Assembly (NCBI GenBank): GCA_002717505.1
Contig: PBEB01000069.1
Span: forward strand, 1 to 64,000
DNA from: Leptospiraceae bacterium
GTDB taxonomy: Bacteria > Spirochaetota > Leptospiria > Leptospirales > Leptonemataceae
DNA length: 64,000 nucleotides
Direction of reading: 5' to 3'
Shown piece after piece: positions 1-8,103 of the stretch (the first letter of the stretch is position 1; every line of letters starts with the position of its first letter). A program made the position numbers and the translations under genes. The notes under the pieces are model-generated. The model saw only the letters and a program-made list of their open reading frames with translations. It had not been told where the DNA came from and did not search any database.

Positions 1-95
<95 letters not shown>

Positions 96-110
96 CAATA
101 ATTCTATCCG

Positions 111-140
111 AAAAGGAGCACTGAAAGGTGCTCCTTTTTT
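111..140 (+). terminator. Rho-independent terminator of the rRNA unit
   Basis: A perfect 10-bp stem (AAAAGGAGCA / TGCTCCTTTT) with an 8-base loop (CTGAAAGG) runs into a T6 tract, 15 bases after the 5S end. Confidence 0.92.
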
Positions 141-665
141 ATGTACTGCTATTGTCGCAGTTTCTCAGGCTCTCCAGGCCCGTGTGCTCTCCTTGTTTTT
201 GATCTCCGGCCAGTATCTGATAACCTGAGTCTGCTTTCCTGGTGCTAATTTCCTCTCCACCTTCGATTCGATTCCTCCATTTATTCGATTCGGTTATCCT
301 TTTATGGGGATTGTCTCTGGCTATGTATGGGAAAACCGCCATTCTACGGTGGCCTGAGGAAGTGGCTGGTCCTCTGGGCAACAGGCGTTGGTCGTTTTCT
401 AATACATCTGGCTATGGAAGGCGCCTGTGAAGGACAGGGCTTCAGGGCGGAAGGAAGCAATTCTTTCGAAAAGGGTTGCCCCTCAGAGCATAAGTGTCAT
501 GCATTTGCTGTGTTCTCTATTGTATCGCGCTTCCTTTTTTCTGTTCGGCCTCCGGGCAGCCAATCTCGGGCCGGGGAACAAGATGATATTGGGAAATCAT
601 CTAAGGGTATCTGGTGGAGAATTGAAGCCTGTTTCCTGAAAGATCGGCGTATTCTTTCATTCACT
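141..665. other. No supported gene between 5S and the TPM protein
   Basis: About 525 bases with only short overlapping frames in several registers. The frame of the downstream gene is open back to 327, but its upstream translation has no domain and would place the signal peptide far inside the protein. It presumably holds the promoter of the TPM-domain gene; no convincing -35/-10 pair was identified. Confidence 0.5.
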
Positions 666-1313
666 GTGCGGCAGAGACCGGGCCGTAACCGGCGGGGTGC
701 TCTTCCTGCTCTACTCTCAGTTCTACTCTTTGCATTGGCTTTTTTGCATTCTATTACCTCGCTGGAAGCCGAAGAAGGCCCCAGACTCAGGGAAGTCCCG
801 GAATATCTGGGTCGTGTAAACGATTATGCCAGCCGTTTGAGCCATGATGCTGAAATGATTTTAGAGCATATTTCCTTTCAGCATGAGAAGCAGCACGGCG
901 ATAGAATCATTCTGCTTACCATAGATTCCTTGAAAGGGAATGATGCTGAAGAGTTTGCCAGGCGCACATTGAAAACCTGGGAATTGGCGGGCAGTAGCGA
1001 AGAGCCCACGCGAGTGGTTCTGATTCTGCTGGCCGTGCAGGAAAAGAGAGTTCGTATCCATAGTTCGGAAGGCATTTCCGAAGATCTATCCGCAGAGAAA
1101 AGGGCTGAGATACTGGCACGAGCGATTTTGCCGGAATTAAAGAAGCAACATTACTCCATAGGTCTGTACCGTGGATTTACAGAGATCTGCCAGTACCTGG
1201 GCGAAAAGCATGAAAGAAGAAAAGCCCTGGAAAAGGAAGAGGCAAAGAACAAGGAAAAGAAGGAATCCGGAGAGTCTAAATCTGAAAAAGACACCGGCGA
1301 AAAGAAAAAATAA
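666..1313 (+). CDS. TPM-domain exported protein
   Basis: About 215 aa. After a basic N-terminus and a hydrophobic signal segment (about residues 12-30, ending at SLEA) comes a TPM domain (Pfam TPM_phosphatase, formerly DUF477): VPEYLGRVNDYASRLS, then a GDRIILLTIDSL strand, a VVLILLAVQEKRVRIHSSEGI core and an ILPELKKQHYSIGLYRG helix, as in YgcG-type proteins. The C-terminus is a highly charged Lys/Glu tail of about 40 residues. Family members occur in the envelope of many bacteria; a phosphatase activity is reported for plant TLP18.3, but the bacterial role is unsettled. There is no glycine-rich tail or second membrane segment as in many homologues. The GTG at 666 was chosen because it yields a normal signal peptide; the frame stays open to 327, so the start is uncertain. 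Confidence 0.75.
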   Translation: MRQRPGRNRRGALPALLSVLLFALAFLHSITSLEAEEGPRLREVPEYLGRVNDYASRLSHDAEMILEHISFQHEKQHGDRIILLTIDSLKGNDAEEFARRTLKTWELAGSSEEPTRVVLILLAVQEKRVRIHSSEGISEDLSAEKRAEILARAILPELKKQHYSIGLYRGFTEICQYLGEKHERRKALEKEEAKNKEKKESGESKSEKDTGEKKK

Positions 1314-1568
1314 AACCTGGTTCCTGGTATGCAAATCGACGGTGACCCGCGTTGCCCACTATTCATTGCCACAGAATCTTCAAACCGGAAAGCCATCCCG
1401 CTCAAATTCTCCCATAAGGCAAGATTTCCTTCACTGAAAACCGGAGAACAGTCCATACCTGATTCACGAAAGAGCGTCATCCCTCCGACCTTGCGATTTC
1501 CGGCGGATCATAGTTTTGCGGCCTGGTCCATCAGGCCTTCCTGGGCAGGCCGATGTGTGCGAAATACC

Positions 1569-3833
1569 TTACTTTCGTAAGAAATAGGCTATGGGTTGGC
1601 CAAGCTTTACTTTGATGCCTTCATACATATGCTCGGCAAATTCCACAGTTTCCCTCTCGAATAGCAGGATCACAGTGGAGCCCATTTCGAACCTTCCGAT
1701 TTCGGCTCCTTTGGCCATCTCCACCGGAGCATCGTACTTGATGTCCCGTTTTCGGCGAAAGAACTTGTTGGTGCGAATGGTATCGTAGGTGACTCGAATC
1801 TTGCCTACGTTTGTGGCGCCCACTTTGATCATCGCTATGCTTCCCCTGGGCGAAACAAGAAATGATGTCAGCCTTTCATTCTTGGGAAACAGACCATGAA
1901 GGCCCTCAACCGCAATATCGTTCACCGGAAAGAGCTTACCTGGAGCGTAATTAAAGCCTTGCACCTTGCATTCAATGGGGGTGTGCATGCGATGATAATC
2001 TTGAGGACTCAAATACAGCACCATGTACTTCCCATCAAGGTACGGTTCTGCTCGATCCGAATCTCCCAGAAGATCCTTAAGGGTGTACACAATTCCTTTG
2101 GTTTGAATCAACAATCCTTCCGTGATGTCCCCGAAGCGGGACGCTCGGGCATCCACCGGACTTACAATGCTTCTGGGATCTGCATCAACGGGTCTTACTC
2201 CTTCTTTTAGCCTCCGAATGAAAAACTCATTCAAAGATGGATACTCCTCCAGAGGTTTTTCCGCTTCATCAATGTTGATCTTGTAGGCGGCGGCGAAAGC
2301 TCGAATCAAAGGTCGGCGAATCGGCCCGGGAAACCGAATTAAACTGAACCAGCCAAATAGCTTGCTGATCAAGTTCTGCGGCAATACCGAAATCAGAATA
2401 AGAAAGAAATCGCCTGCGATAGCTGCTTTCGCTTCTCGCGATTTTAGAAAGTAGGCCAGTTCATTTCGACTGGAACGCATCAATAGAAGTGATGCGATGG
2501 TTCCGGAAAGCGAACCGATCATCAAGACAACAGCGGCCAGAAGGAGTAGAAAAGGAAAAACCTTACTTCCGAAAAACTGGAGAGACAATCCGGTTCCAAT
2601 GATTACTGCAAAAAAGATCAAACTGAAAGCAACGGATAACCTTTTGCCACCCAGAGAATAGGCATTGTTATATAGGGAATACCACCATGCTGTCATGCCC
2701 GGAATGATCAGCACCACACAGGCCGCGAATAGAATCCAGCCTGAGACATTGCTGCCGGGAGAGCGAAAAAAGAAGGCTCGAAACAAATCGTAAAGCGAGG
2801 GATCGAAGATCTGAACCAGGGATTGGGCAGGGCCGCCGGATGTCAGATACCACTCATAGAGATGTCCAGCTCCGGATATACTTCCCAGAAGTAGCAAAAC
2901 CAGAGCAGAGATGCCCGACTCCAGAAGCAATGTAAGCTGCATGGATAGTCCAGCTTTGGCTGGATAATCGGTGCGAATCGTGGCAGATATGGCGGCAGCT
3001 TTCCCTGAACCCACCTCTGTGAATGCGAAATACACAGTCATTGCCAGCAGCACAGAAGGAAGTCGCTCCAGAGAAACGGAGTCTTGAAAGGCTGCGGTCA
3101 CATCATCAAGAATACCGGATACGTCTGGAATCGGACCAACCATCAGGGAAAGAAAGATGAGGATCAAACCGCCGTAGAATGCGAATTTGGAAAACAATCC
3201 GGTTCGCTTGATTCCGCCCGCCGAAAGCGCCACCAGCCCCAGGGCCAGAGCGATGGCAATGCCTGTAGGACCTGGCAGGAATTCGGTGGCCTTTCCTGTG
3301 AGATCAAAGGCGCCGGACAGGCTTCCTGATAAAAAAACTACAGGCAAAGCAGCACCGCCAATCAATGCTCCTGGAATGAAAAAACTGGCGGCGAGAATGG
3401 AGAGCCATCTGGACCGAGTAATCTGAGCGATTGCTTCAGAACTGGATCCGGCCACAGAGCCTGAGGAGGTCCGCTTTCGGCTGCGATGCGCCGCGGTAGA
3501 AAGCACGAAGTGGATAGGCGAAAGAAAGAATGAAACAATCCAGATCCAGAATATGATTCCAGGGCCTGCAATTAACACGGCCAGCAATGTGCCGAGGAAG
3601 GCGCCAGGCACCATGGCGCTCAGGGAGCTGGCAGCAAAGGAGCGACCCGGAGTAATCTTTCCCCTGGTGCCGGACCAATCCAGCGTTCCCAGGATTAACT
3701 TCAGGCTCAAAAATGGGTATCTTAGCTGCGGCAATTTAAGATATATGGTTAGCACAATGCCGGCCAGAGCCAACATGCCCGCCAGAATCAAAGATATATT
3801 ACTTGCTAGAACGCTGAGAAAATCCATAAACAT
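1569..3833 (-). CDS. psd: AGCS-type transporter fused to phosphatidylserine decarboxylase
   Basis: About 754 aa in one uninterrupted frame. Residues ~1-480 are a polytopic membrane domain resembling the alanine/glycine:cation symporter (AGCS) family: an early GPGIIFWIWIVSFFLS segment and a later GSGKAAAISATIRTDYPAKA segment match family hallmarks, though the domain is divergent. Residues ~490-754 are a phosphatidylserine decarboxylase, which makes phosphatidylethanolamine at the inner membrane: SPVDARAS and SPQDYHRMHTP carry the conserved Asp and His, and EMGST near the C-terminus is the LGST-type self-cleavage site whose Ser (~719) becomes the pyruvoyl cofactor. Cleavage would leave the large chain attached to the transporter. 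Start: ATG at 3833, AGGAAG four bases upstream; the frame is also open from a GTG at 3851. The start is one base from that of the divergent gene. Confidence 0.9.
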   Translation of the reverse strand: MFMDFLSVLASNISLILAGMLALAGIVLTIYLKLPQLRYPFLSLKLILGTLDWSGTRGKITPGRSFAASSLSAMVPGAFLGTLLAVLIAGPGIIFWIWIVSFFLSPIHFVLSTAAHRSRKRTSSGSVAGSSSEAIAQITRSRWLSILAASFFIPGALIGGAALPVVFLSGSLSGAFDLTGKATEFLPGPTGIAIALALGLVALSAGGIKRTGLFSKFAFYGGLILIFLSLMVGPIPDVSGILDDVTAAFQDSVSLERLPSVLLAMTVYFAFTEVGSGKAAAISATIRTDYPAKAGLSMQLTLLLESGISALVLLLLGSISGAGHLYEWYLTSGGPAQSLVQIFDPSLYDLFRAFFFRSPGSNVSGWILFAACVVLIIPGMTAWWYSLYNNAYSLGGKRLSVAFSLIFFAVIIGTGLSLQFFGSKVFPFLLLLAAVVLMIGSLSGTIASLLLMRSSRNELAYFLKSREAKAAIAGDFFLILISVLPQNLISKLFGWFSLIRFPGPIRRPLIRAFAAAYKINIDEAEKPLEEYPSLNEFFIRRLKEGVRPVDADPRSIVSPVDARASRFGDITEGLLIQTKGIVYTLKDLLGDSDRAEPYLDGKYMVLYLSPQDYHRMHTPIECKVQGFNYAPGKLFPVNDIAVEGLHGLFPKNERLTSFLVSPRGSIAMIKVGATNVGKIRVTYDTIRTNKFFRRKRDIKYDAPVEMAKGAEIGRFEMGSTVILLFERETVEFAEHMYEGIKVKLGQPIAYFLRK

Positions 3834-3834
3834 A

Positions 3835-4692
3835 ATGCTTCCTGCCAGCACAGCGTTGCGTGGCTTTGCTGTCTATTTCCTTTGTTTTGCCGCCTGGCCT
3901 GGAGCGCTCTCTGCACAGAGCTTTGAGCTGGGACTTCAGTTCTCAGCGCATGAGCGCTTCGAGGATGCTTTCAGTCGAGGCATTCAGAAATTTCGCACCT
4001 CGATTTTTATTGAGCCCATCCGTTATAGCGAAGCGGAGCCAATGAATCGATTGTATCAGACGGAATTCTTCTTCCGCTTCAACGATTTCATCGGTCCGGA
4101 GCACTATACTGGAATAACTATCGGTTCCTATTCTATGCCATCCTTTTCTGTGCAGCACCTGGAAAGCTCCGGCCGGTTTCTGGTTTCCAGTATGGATTTT
4201 CGGCTAACGTATTTCCTGTTGGGTTATCATTACGTGCGGCCTATGAAAAGCTTTCTTCGCGGATGGCGATGGGAAGCAGGGGGCGGATTCGGTTTGATAC
4301 CTACTGCCACATGGAGAATTCGCGGCGTGCAGCGAACGGGGTTCGAATTGCGAGATTATTCTGCCACCCATCGGGCCAGAAGTGGTACCATGGCCAGGCT
4401 GGAGGTTGCGCTGAGTCGACCCTATCAGTATTCTATTTTTCGCATGGGTCTGAGATGGGACTATGCATTGCTGGGCGATTTTCGAGGCGAGCTTCGAGAT
4501 TCCGGAGCTGATTACTATACTCTGGGCGATGGAAGCATTGCATTACTTCCCGATGTTGCAGACCTGGCCACTATCAATCAAAGACTGGCCGAGGCCAGCA
4601 CCAATGTGTTCACTAACTCGGCGATCAGGGAAAAGACAAGGGTAACGTTCGGAAGCATGGGTCTATTTGTTTCCTTCGGTTTTCGTTTTTGA
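3835..4692 (+). CDS. Predicted outer-membrane beta-barrel protein, unknown function
   Basis: 285 aa. The N-terminus is a signal peptide (hydrophobic stretch FAVYFLCFAAWPGALSAQ, cleavage after LSA). The rest alternates short amphipathic strands rich in Tyr, Phe, Arg and Gly, typical of a small beta-barrel, and the protein ends in FVSFGFRF, the C-terminal aromatic signature used for outer-membrane insertion. No family is recognised. The start at 3835 was chosen because it directly precedes the signal peptide; the frame is open further upstream inside the divergent psd gene. No strong ribosome-binding site is visible. Confidence 0.7.
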   Translation: MLPASTALRGFAVYFLCFAAWPGALSAQSFELGLQFSAHERFEDAFSRGIQKFRTSIFIEPIRYSEAEPMNRLYQTEFFFRFNDFIGPEHYTGITIGSYSMPSFSVQHLESSGRFLVSSMDFRLTYFLLGYHYVRPMKSFLRGWRWEAGGGFGLIPTATWRIRGVQRTGFELRDYSATHRARSGTMARLEVALSRPYQYSIFRMGLRWDYALLGDFRGELRDSGADYYTLGDGSIALLPDVADLATINQRLAEASTNVFTNSAIREKTRVTFGSMGLFVSFGFRF

Positions 4693-4796
4693 TCCTCTTT
4701 CCGTGCCGGGAGCAGTGCACAGTTTATGCGGTGCATTTTGTTGCGGACCATTAATTTTCGCTTGTAAACCACCTTCACCGTGTTAAGCACTTCCCA

Positions 4797-5051
4797 ATGG
4801 AAAACGAAAAACTGATCTCCATGCCCATCAAAGACCTGGCCCAGCTAAAGATTGTGCTGGCCACCTGGTATTCCTTTTTAAAGGATCAGGCGGGCACACT
4901 TTCGAAAGAAGCATTTGCCAGTTCGCTTAAGACTCCGGTTTTGTATGACCTGGAAAAGGATCAGATAGAAGTACTTTTCACCGGTTCTCAGGAATTACTG
5001 AAGAAGTTTAGCGATTACGTTTTTCAAACCACGGACAACGATAAGAAATGA
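4797..5051 (+). CDS. Small hypothetical protein
   Basis: 84 aa, no signal peptide or membrane segment, predicted alpha-helical and acidic at the C-terminus. Its stop codon overlaps the start of the next gene (ATGA at 5048-5051), which supports both being real and translated together. No recognised domain. A second possible start lies at the internal Met 9; no good ribosome-binding site is seen for either. Confidence 0.65.
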   Translation: MENEKLISMPIKDLAQLKIVLATWYSFLKDQAGTLSKEAFASSLKTPVLYDLEKDQIEVLFTGSQELLKKFSDYVFQTTDNDKK

Positions 5052-5500
5052 AGCCCATCCGAGGAGCGCTAACTTTTATCCTTGTGCTGAGTCTGAGCGC
5101 CGGATCAGTTCTGGCGCTTCCGCCCCTGGAGTCCCCGGTGGAGCGAGCCAGGAATAGCGATGTCGTTATTCATGCTGCAGTAACAGCTCAGCAACAGATC
5201 TCTCTAAATAGTGTTATCAGCGCAGTACAACTAAGTATCATGGTACGGCAGGTACTGAAATCTCCTTCGACATTCAAGGCCATGAAGCTGAAGTCCTTGA
5301 ATTTCCTGGTTACCCCCAATTCCTTTGAATCTGGCTTACGGGAAGCCCCCGGGCCGGGCGAATGGCTGATCTTTCTTAGATTGACCGAACACACGGTAGG
5401 CAATAAAACCTACGTGATTCCCGTTCTTTATTCGCCGGAAGCCTTTGCTTTTCATCGGTACGACGAAAAGATAGCCACAGAAATACGCAAACTTCCATAA
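5048..5500 (+). CDS. Exported hypothetical protein
   Basis: 150 aa. A clean signal peptide (MKPIRGALTFILVLSLSAGSVLA, cleavage before LPPLESP) is followed by a ~125-residue beta-rich domain with the pattern GPGEWLIFLRLTEHTVGNKTYVIP. No metal-binding motif or lipobox. It is translationally coupled to the preceding small gene through an ATGA overlap. Function unknown; a small periplasmic protein is the best description. Confidence 0.7.
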   Translation: MKPIRGALTFILVLSLSAGSVLALPPLESPVERARNSDVVIHAAVTAQQQISLNSVISAVQLSIMVRQVLKSPSTFKAMKLKSLNFLVTPNSFESGLREAPGPGEWLIFLRLTEHTVGNKTYVIPVLYSPEAFAFHRYDEKIATEIRKLP

Positions 5501-5578
5501 AACGGTTGCGCATTAGGAAACATCCGCTCCAGTACTATCGTCTTATACAGCAGTGCCCTGTCGGGAATGGAGTGGAAC

Positions 5579-8098
5579 ATGAACTGGAAAAAAACCCATT
5601 ATTTGCAGACTACTGATTCGAGCGATCAGCGATCAATATTCATAAAACGACGTTGGTCCGTTGCAATAATTGCATCGATTTTGATCTTTGGTACCGGCTT
5701 ACCCGCGGAAGGAGATTTCGATCCATCATCCGTTCGGCCCAAAGGCTGCGACGGCCAGAACATGGACTGCGGTTACAAGCCCTCATCGCCTGCGGCAATG
5801 CGAGCCATCGAGCTGGCACCCACCACGCAGGTTCGGCATCGCGGGCTGCCTTCCCGTGTGGATCTAAGTTCTCGCATGCCTCCGGTGGGAAATCAGGGTT
5901 CGCAGGGCAGTTGCGTGGCCTGGGCTGTAGCTTATGCAGCCAAAAGTTATCAAGAACGAATCGAACATAACTGGCAGTACGATTCTCCCATGAGTGGAGG
6001 ATCCGGTCAGAGGGTTTTTTCTCCGGCATATGTATATAATCAAATCAATGGTGGGCGCGACGATGGCTCTGTAATCGACGATGCTATGCAGCTGGCTGTG
6101 CAGCAGGGCATCGCTCCCTGGTCCGCAATGCCCTATACACCCAACGACTTTCGCCGGCAGCCCAACTCCGGGGCACGTCAACAGGCGAGAAATTATAAAG
6201 CCCGCTCATTCAAGCGAATTCCCGGGCATAATCTGAATGCAGTGAAGGCGGAGCTGGCCAGTGGAAATCCCGTAGTCTTTGGCATCCCTGTGGACGATGC
6301 CTTCTATAGCCTTAGATCCGGTCAGGTTTATGACCGAAAAGGTGGTCAGAACTACGGCGGTCATGCCATGACACTGGTGGGCTACGATGACAGCAAGAGA
6401 TCTCCCAACGGCGATGTAGGGGCTTTCAAGCTCATCAACTCCTGGGGCACCTCCTGGGGCGAACGAGGTTATGGTTGGATATCGTATTCCATGTGGAGGC
6501 AGTTGAATCCATACGTGCTGGTAATGTATGATATTCAAGAGTCCAATCCCAATCCATCGCCAGGCCCTACTCCCGGACCGGAGCAGTCTGAAAAGATCAG
6601 CCCTCCTTCCAATGTTACAGCCAGTCGAGGAACGTATAGCGATCGTGTGGAGATCAGTTGGTCCGGTGTCGATGGAGCCGTGGTCTATATAGTATTTCGA
6701 GCGGACCCCGGCGGAACTGGATTTGAGCAGATCGCGTACTCAGAAACGACAGTTCATTCCGATCGCACCGTCCAGGCAAATGTGGCATACAAGTACCTGG
6801 TGGTGGCAGTGGCCACCGAGGATAACTATTCCAATCCGCAGGACTCTGCTATTGTAGAGGGATATGCGCAGCAAGGAGGAGGTACCACGCCTCAACAGGT
6901 GAGCGGCGTTCGCGCCAGCCTGCGGGCAGTGGCAGGAGTATCGGTTGCGCTTAACTGGAATGCAGTTTCTGGAGCATCCAGCTATCAGATTGCACGATAC
7001 AACCAGAGTTCGGATTCCTGGTCGGTAATTGGTACTTCTTCAAGACCAACCTACAATGATGGCAATCCAGGAAACAATACTGTCACTGCCTATGCAGTAC
7101 GTGCTATCAACAGTAAAGGAGCCGGGGAATGGTCCGATCCGATCCAGGTGAATCTTCCCGGACGAACAACAAAACCTGAGAAACCCGCCTCTGTGGATGC
7201 TTCCAAGGGAATCCATAATGATCGTATTGAAGTGGAATGGCAGCGAGTTCCGGGCGCCACAGCCTACGGTATCTTTCGCTACGACTATGGCCGGCGGGTA
7301 TGGGAAGGACCGCGCAAGGTAACAGGGAATAGCTTCACAGATCGAGATGGTAACGTAAAATCCGGCCGATGGTTTGCCTATGTAGTGGTGGCCGTGAACG
7401 ATGCGGGCAGCAGTGCTTATAGCAGTCCAGCCCTGGGTCGTGCAAATCCCAATGCGACGCGTGCCGGACTGGTGCTTCCTCCGCCAAAAAATGTAAAATC
7501 TGAGATTAATGGCGAAAAGGTAAACATTCAATGGGATGCCGTGGAAGGAGCGGCTGAATACTATGTTTTCCGGGCCCAGACTCGCGGAAAAGGATTCCTG
7601 GATTCCATGGTATCCAGCTCGGACTATGAGTTCGTGGCTTCTGTGCCAGGGAATCAAGCAACCTATAGCGAAAAGATTCCCGGGGAAGCAGGTGACCTCT
7701 TCTTCTATGTTATTCGCACAAAAGCACAACTGGGCTCGGAATCCGATAATTCGAAGCCGGTTAGCGCCTATCGCAATCCAGAAACGGTGAAGAAAACCCA
7801 TCGATTTATGCCTGGAACCGGTATGGATCGATTTGAAGGGAAATGGAAAGGGGAGTTCTTTGACGGAAAGATGCGAACCGTGGAGGCCACAATTCAGTCC
7901 AATCAAGATCGGTTTACAATTAGCCTGACTCTGGACGGCCGCAGAAGCAGTTACTCCGGAACCTATGCTGCAAAAAGTGATGTTCTGGAAGCCGGCAATC
8001 TACGAGTTTTGGCCGATGCTGAAGGAATACTGGTGCTGGAGAGCTCCACTATCCCCGAGCTTTCTGGACGGAGCATCGTAGTCGCGCGCACGGATTGA
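5579..8098 (+). CDS. Papain-family (C1A) protease with fibronectin-III-like repeats
   Basis: 839 aa, exported. After an N-terminal hydrophobic segment (SVAIIASILIFGTGLPAEG, about 27-46) comes a C1 peptidase domain (about 90-320). The catalytic set is complete: oxyanion Gln106 in GNQGSQGSC, nucleophile Cys112, His262 in YGGHAM and Asn287 in LINSWGTSWG. Four fibronectin-III-like modules follow (about 345-430, 440-530, 535-625, 640-735), each with a VxxSWSxVxGAxxYxVFR-type core, and a ~95-residue beta-rich C-terminal domain beginning at MDRFEGKWKG. No long propeptide is apparent. The ATG at 5579 is preferred over 5567 because GGAG lies six bases upstream. The next gene is a tandem paralogue that abuts it. 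Likely a cell-surface or secreted cysteine protease; substrate unknown. Confidence 0.9.
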   Translation: MNWKKTHYLQTTDSSDQRSIFIKRRWSVAIIASILIFGTGLPAEGDFDPSSVRPKGCDGQNMDCGYKPSSPAAMRAIELAPTTQVRHRGLPSRVDLSSRMPPVGNQGSQGSCVAWAVAYAAKSYQERIEHNWQYDSPMSGGSGQRVFSPAYVYNQINGGRDDGSVIDDAMQLAVQQGIAPWSAMPYTPNDFRRQPNSGARQQARNYKARSFKRIPGHNLNAVKAELASGNPVVFGIPVDDAFYSLRSGQVYDRKGGQNYGGHAMTLVGYDDSKRSPNGDVGAFKLINSWGTSWGERGYGWISYSMWRQLNPYVLVMYDIQESNPNPSPGPTPGPEQSEKISPPSNVTASRGTYSDRVEISWSGVDGAVVYIVFRADPGGTGFEQIAYSETTVHSDRTVQANVAYKYLVVAVATEDNYSNPQDSAIVEGYAQQGGGTTPQQVSGVRASLRAVAGVSVALNWNAVSGASSYQIARYNQSSDSWSVIGTSSRPTYNDGNPGNNTVTAYAVRAINSKGAGEWSDPIQVNLPGRTTKPEKPASVDASKGIHNDRIEVEWQRVPGATAYGIFRYDYGRRVWEGPRKVTGNSFTDRDGNVKSGRWFAYVVVAVNDAGSSAYSSPALGRANPNATRAGLVLPPPKNVKSEINGEKVNIQWDAVEGAAEYYVFRAQTRGKGFLDSMVSSSDYEFVASVPGNQATYSEKIPGEAGDLFFYVIRTKAQLGSESDNSKPVSAYRNPETVKKTHRFMPGTGMDRFEGKWKGEFFDGKMRTVEATIQSNQDRFTISLTLDGRRSSYSGTYAAKSDVLEAGNLRVLADAEGILVLESSTIPELSGRSIVVARTD

Positions 8099-8103
8099 TT
8101 TCT

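Noticed and set aside
7040-7906. Long minus-strand open frame of 288 aa inside the first protease gene
   Set aside because: It lies wholly antisense to a protein with clear domains, has no recognisable family, no ribosome-binding site and no signal features; it is a codon-usage shadow.
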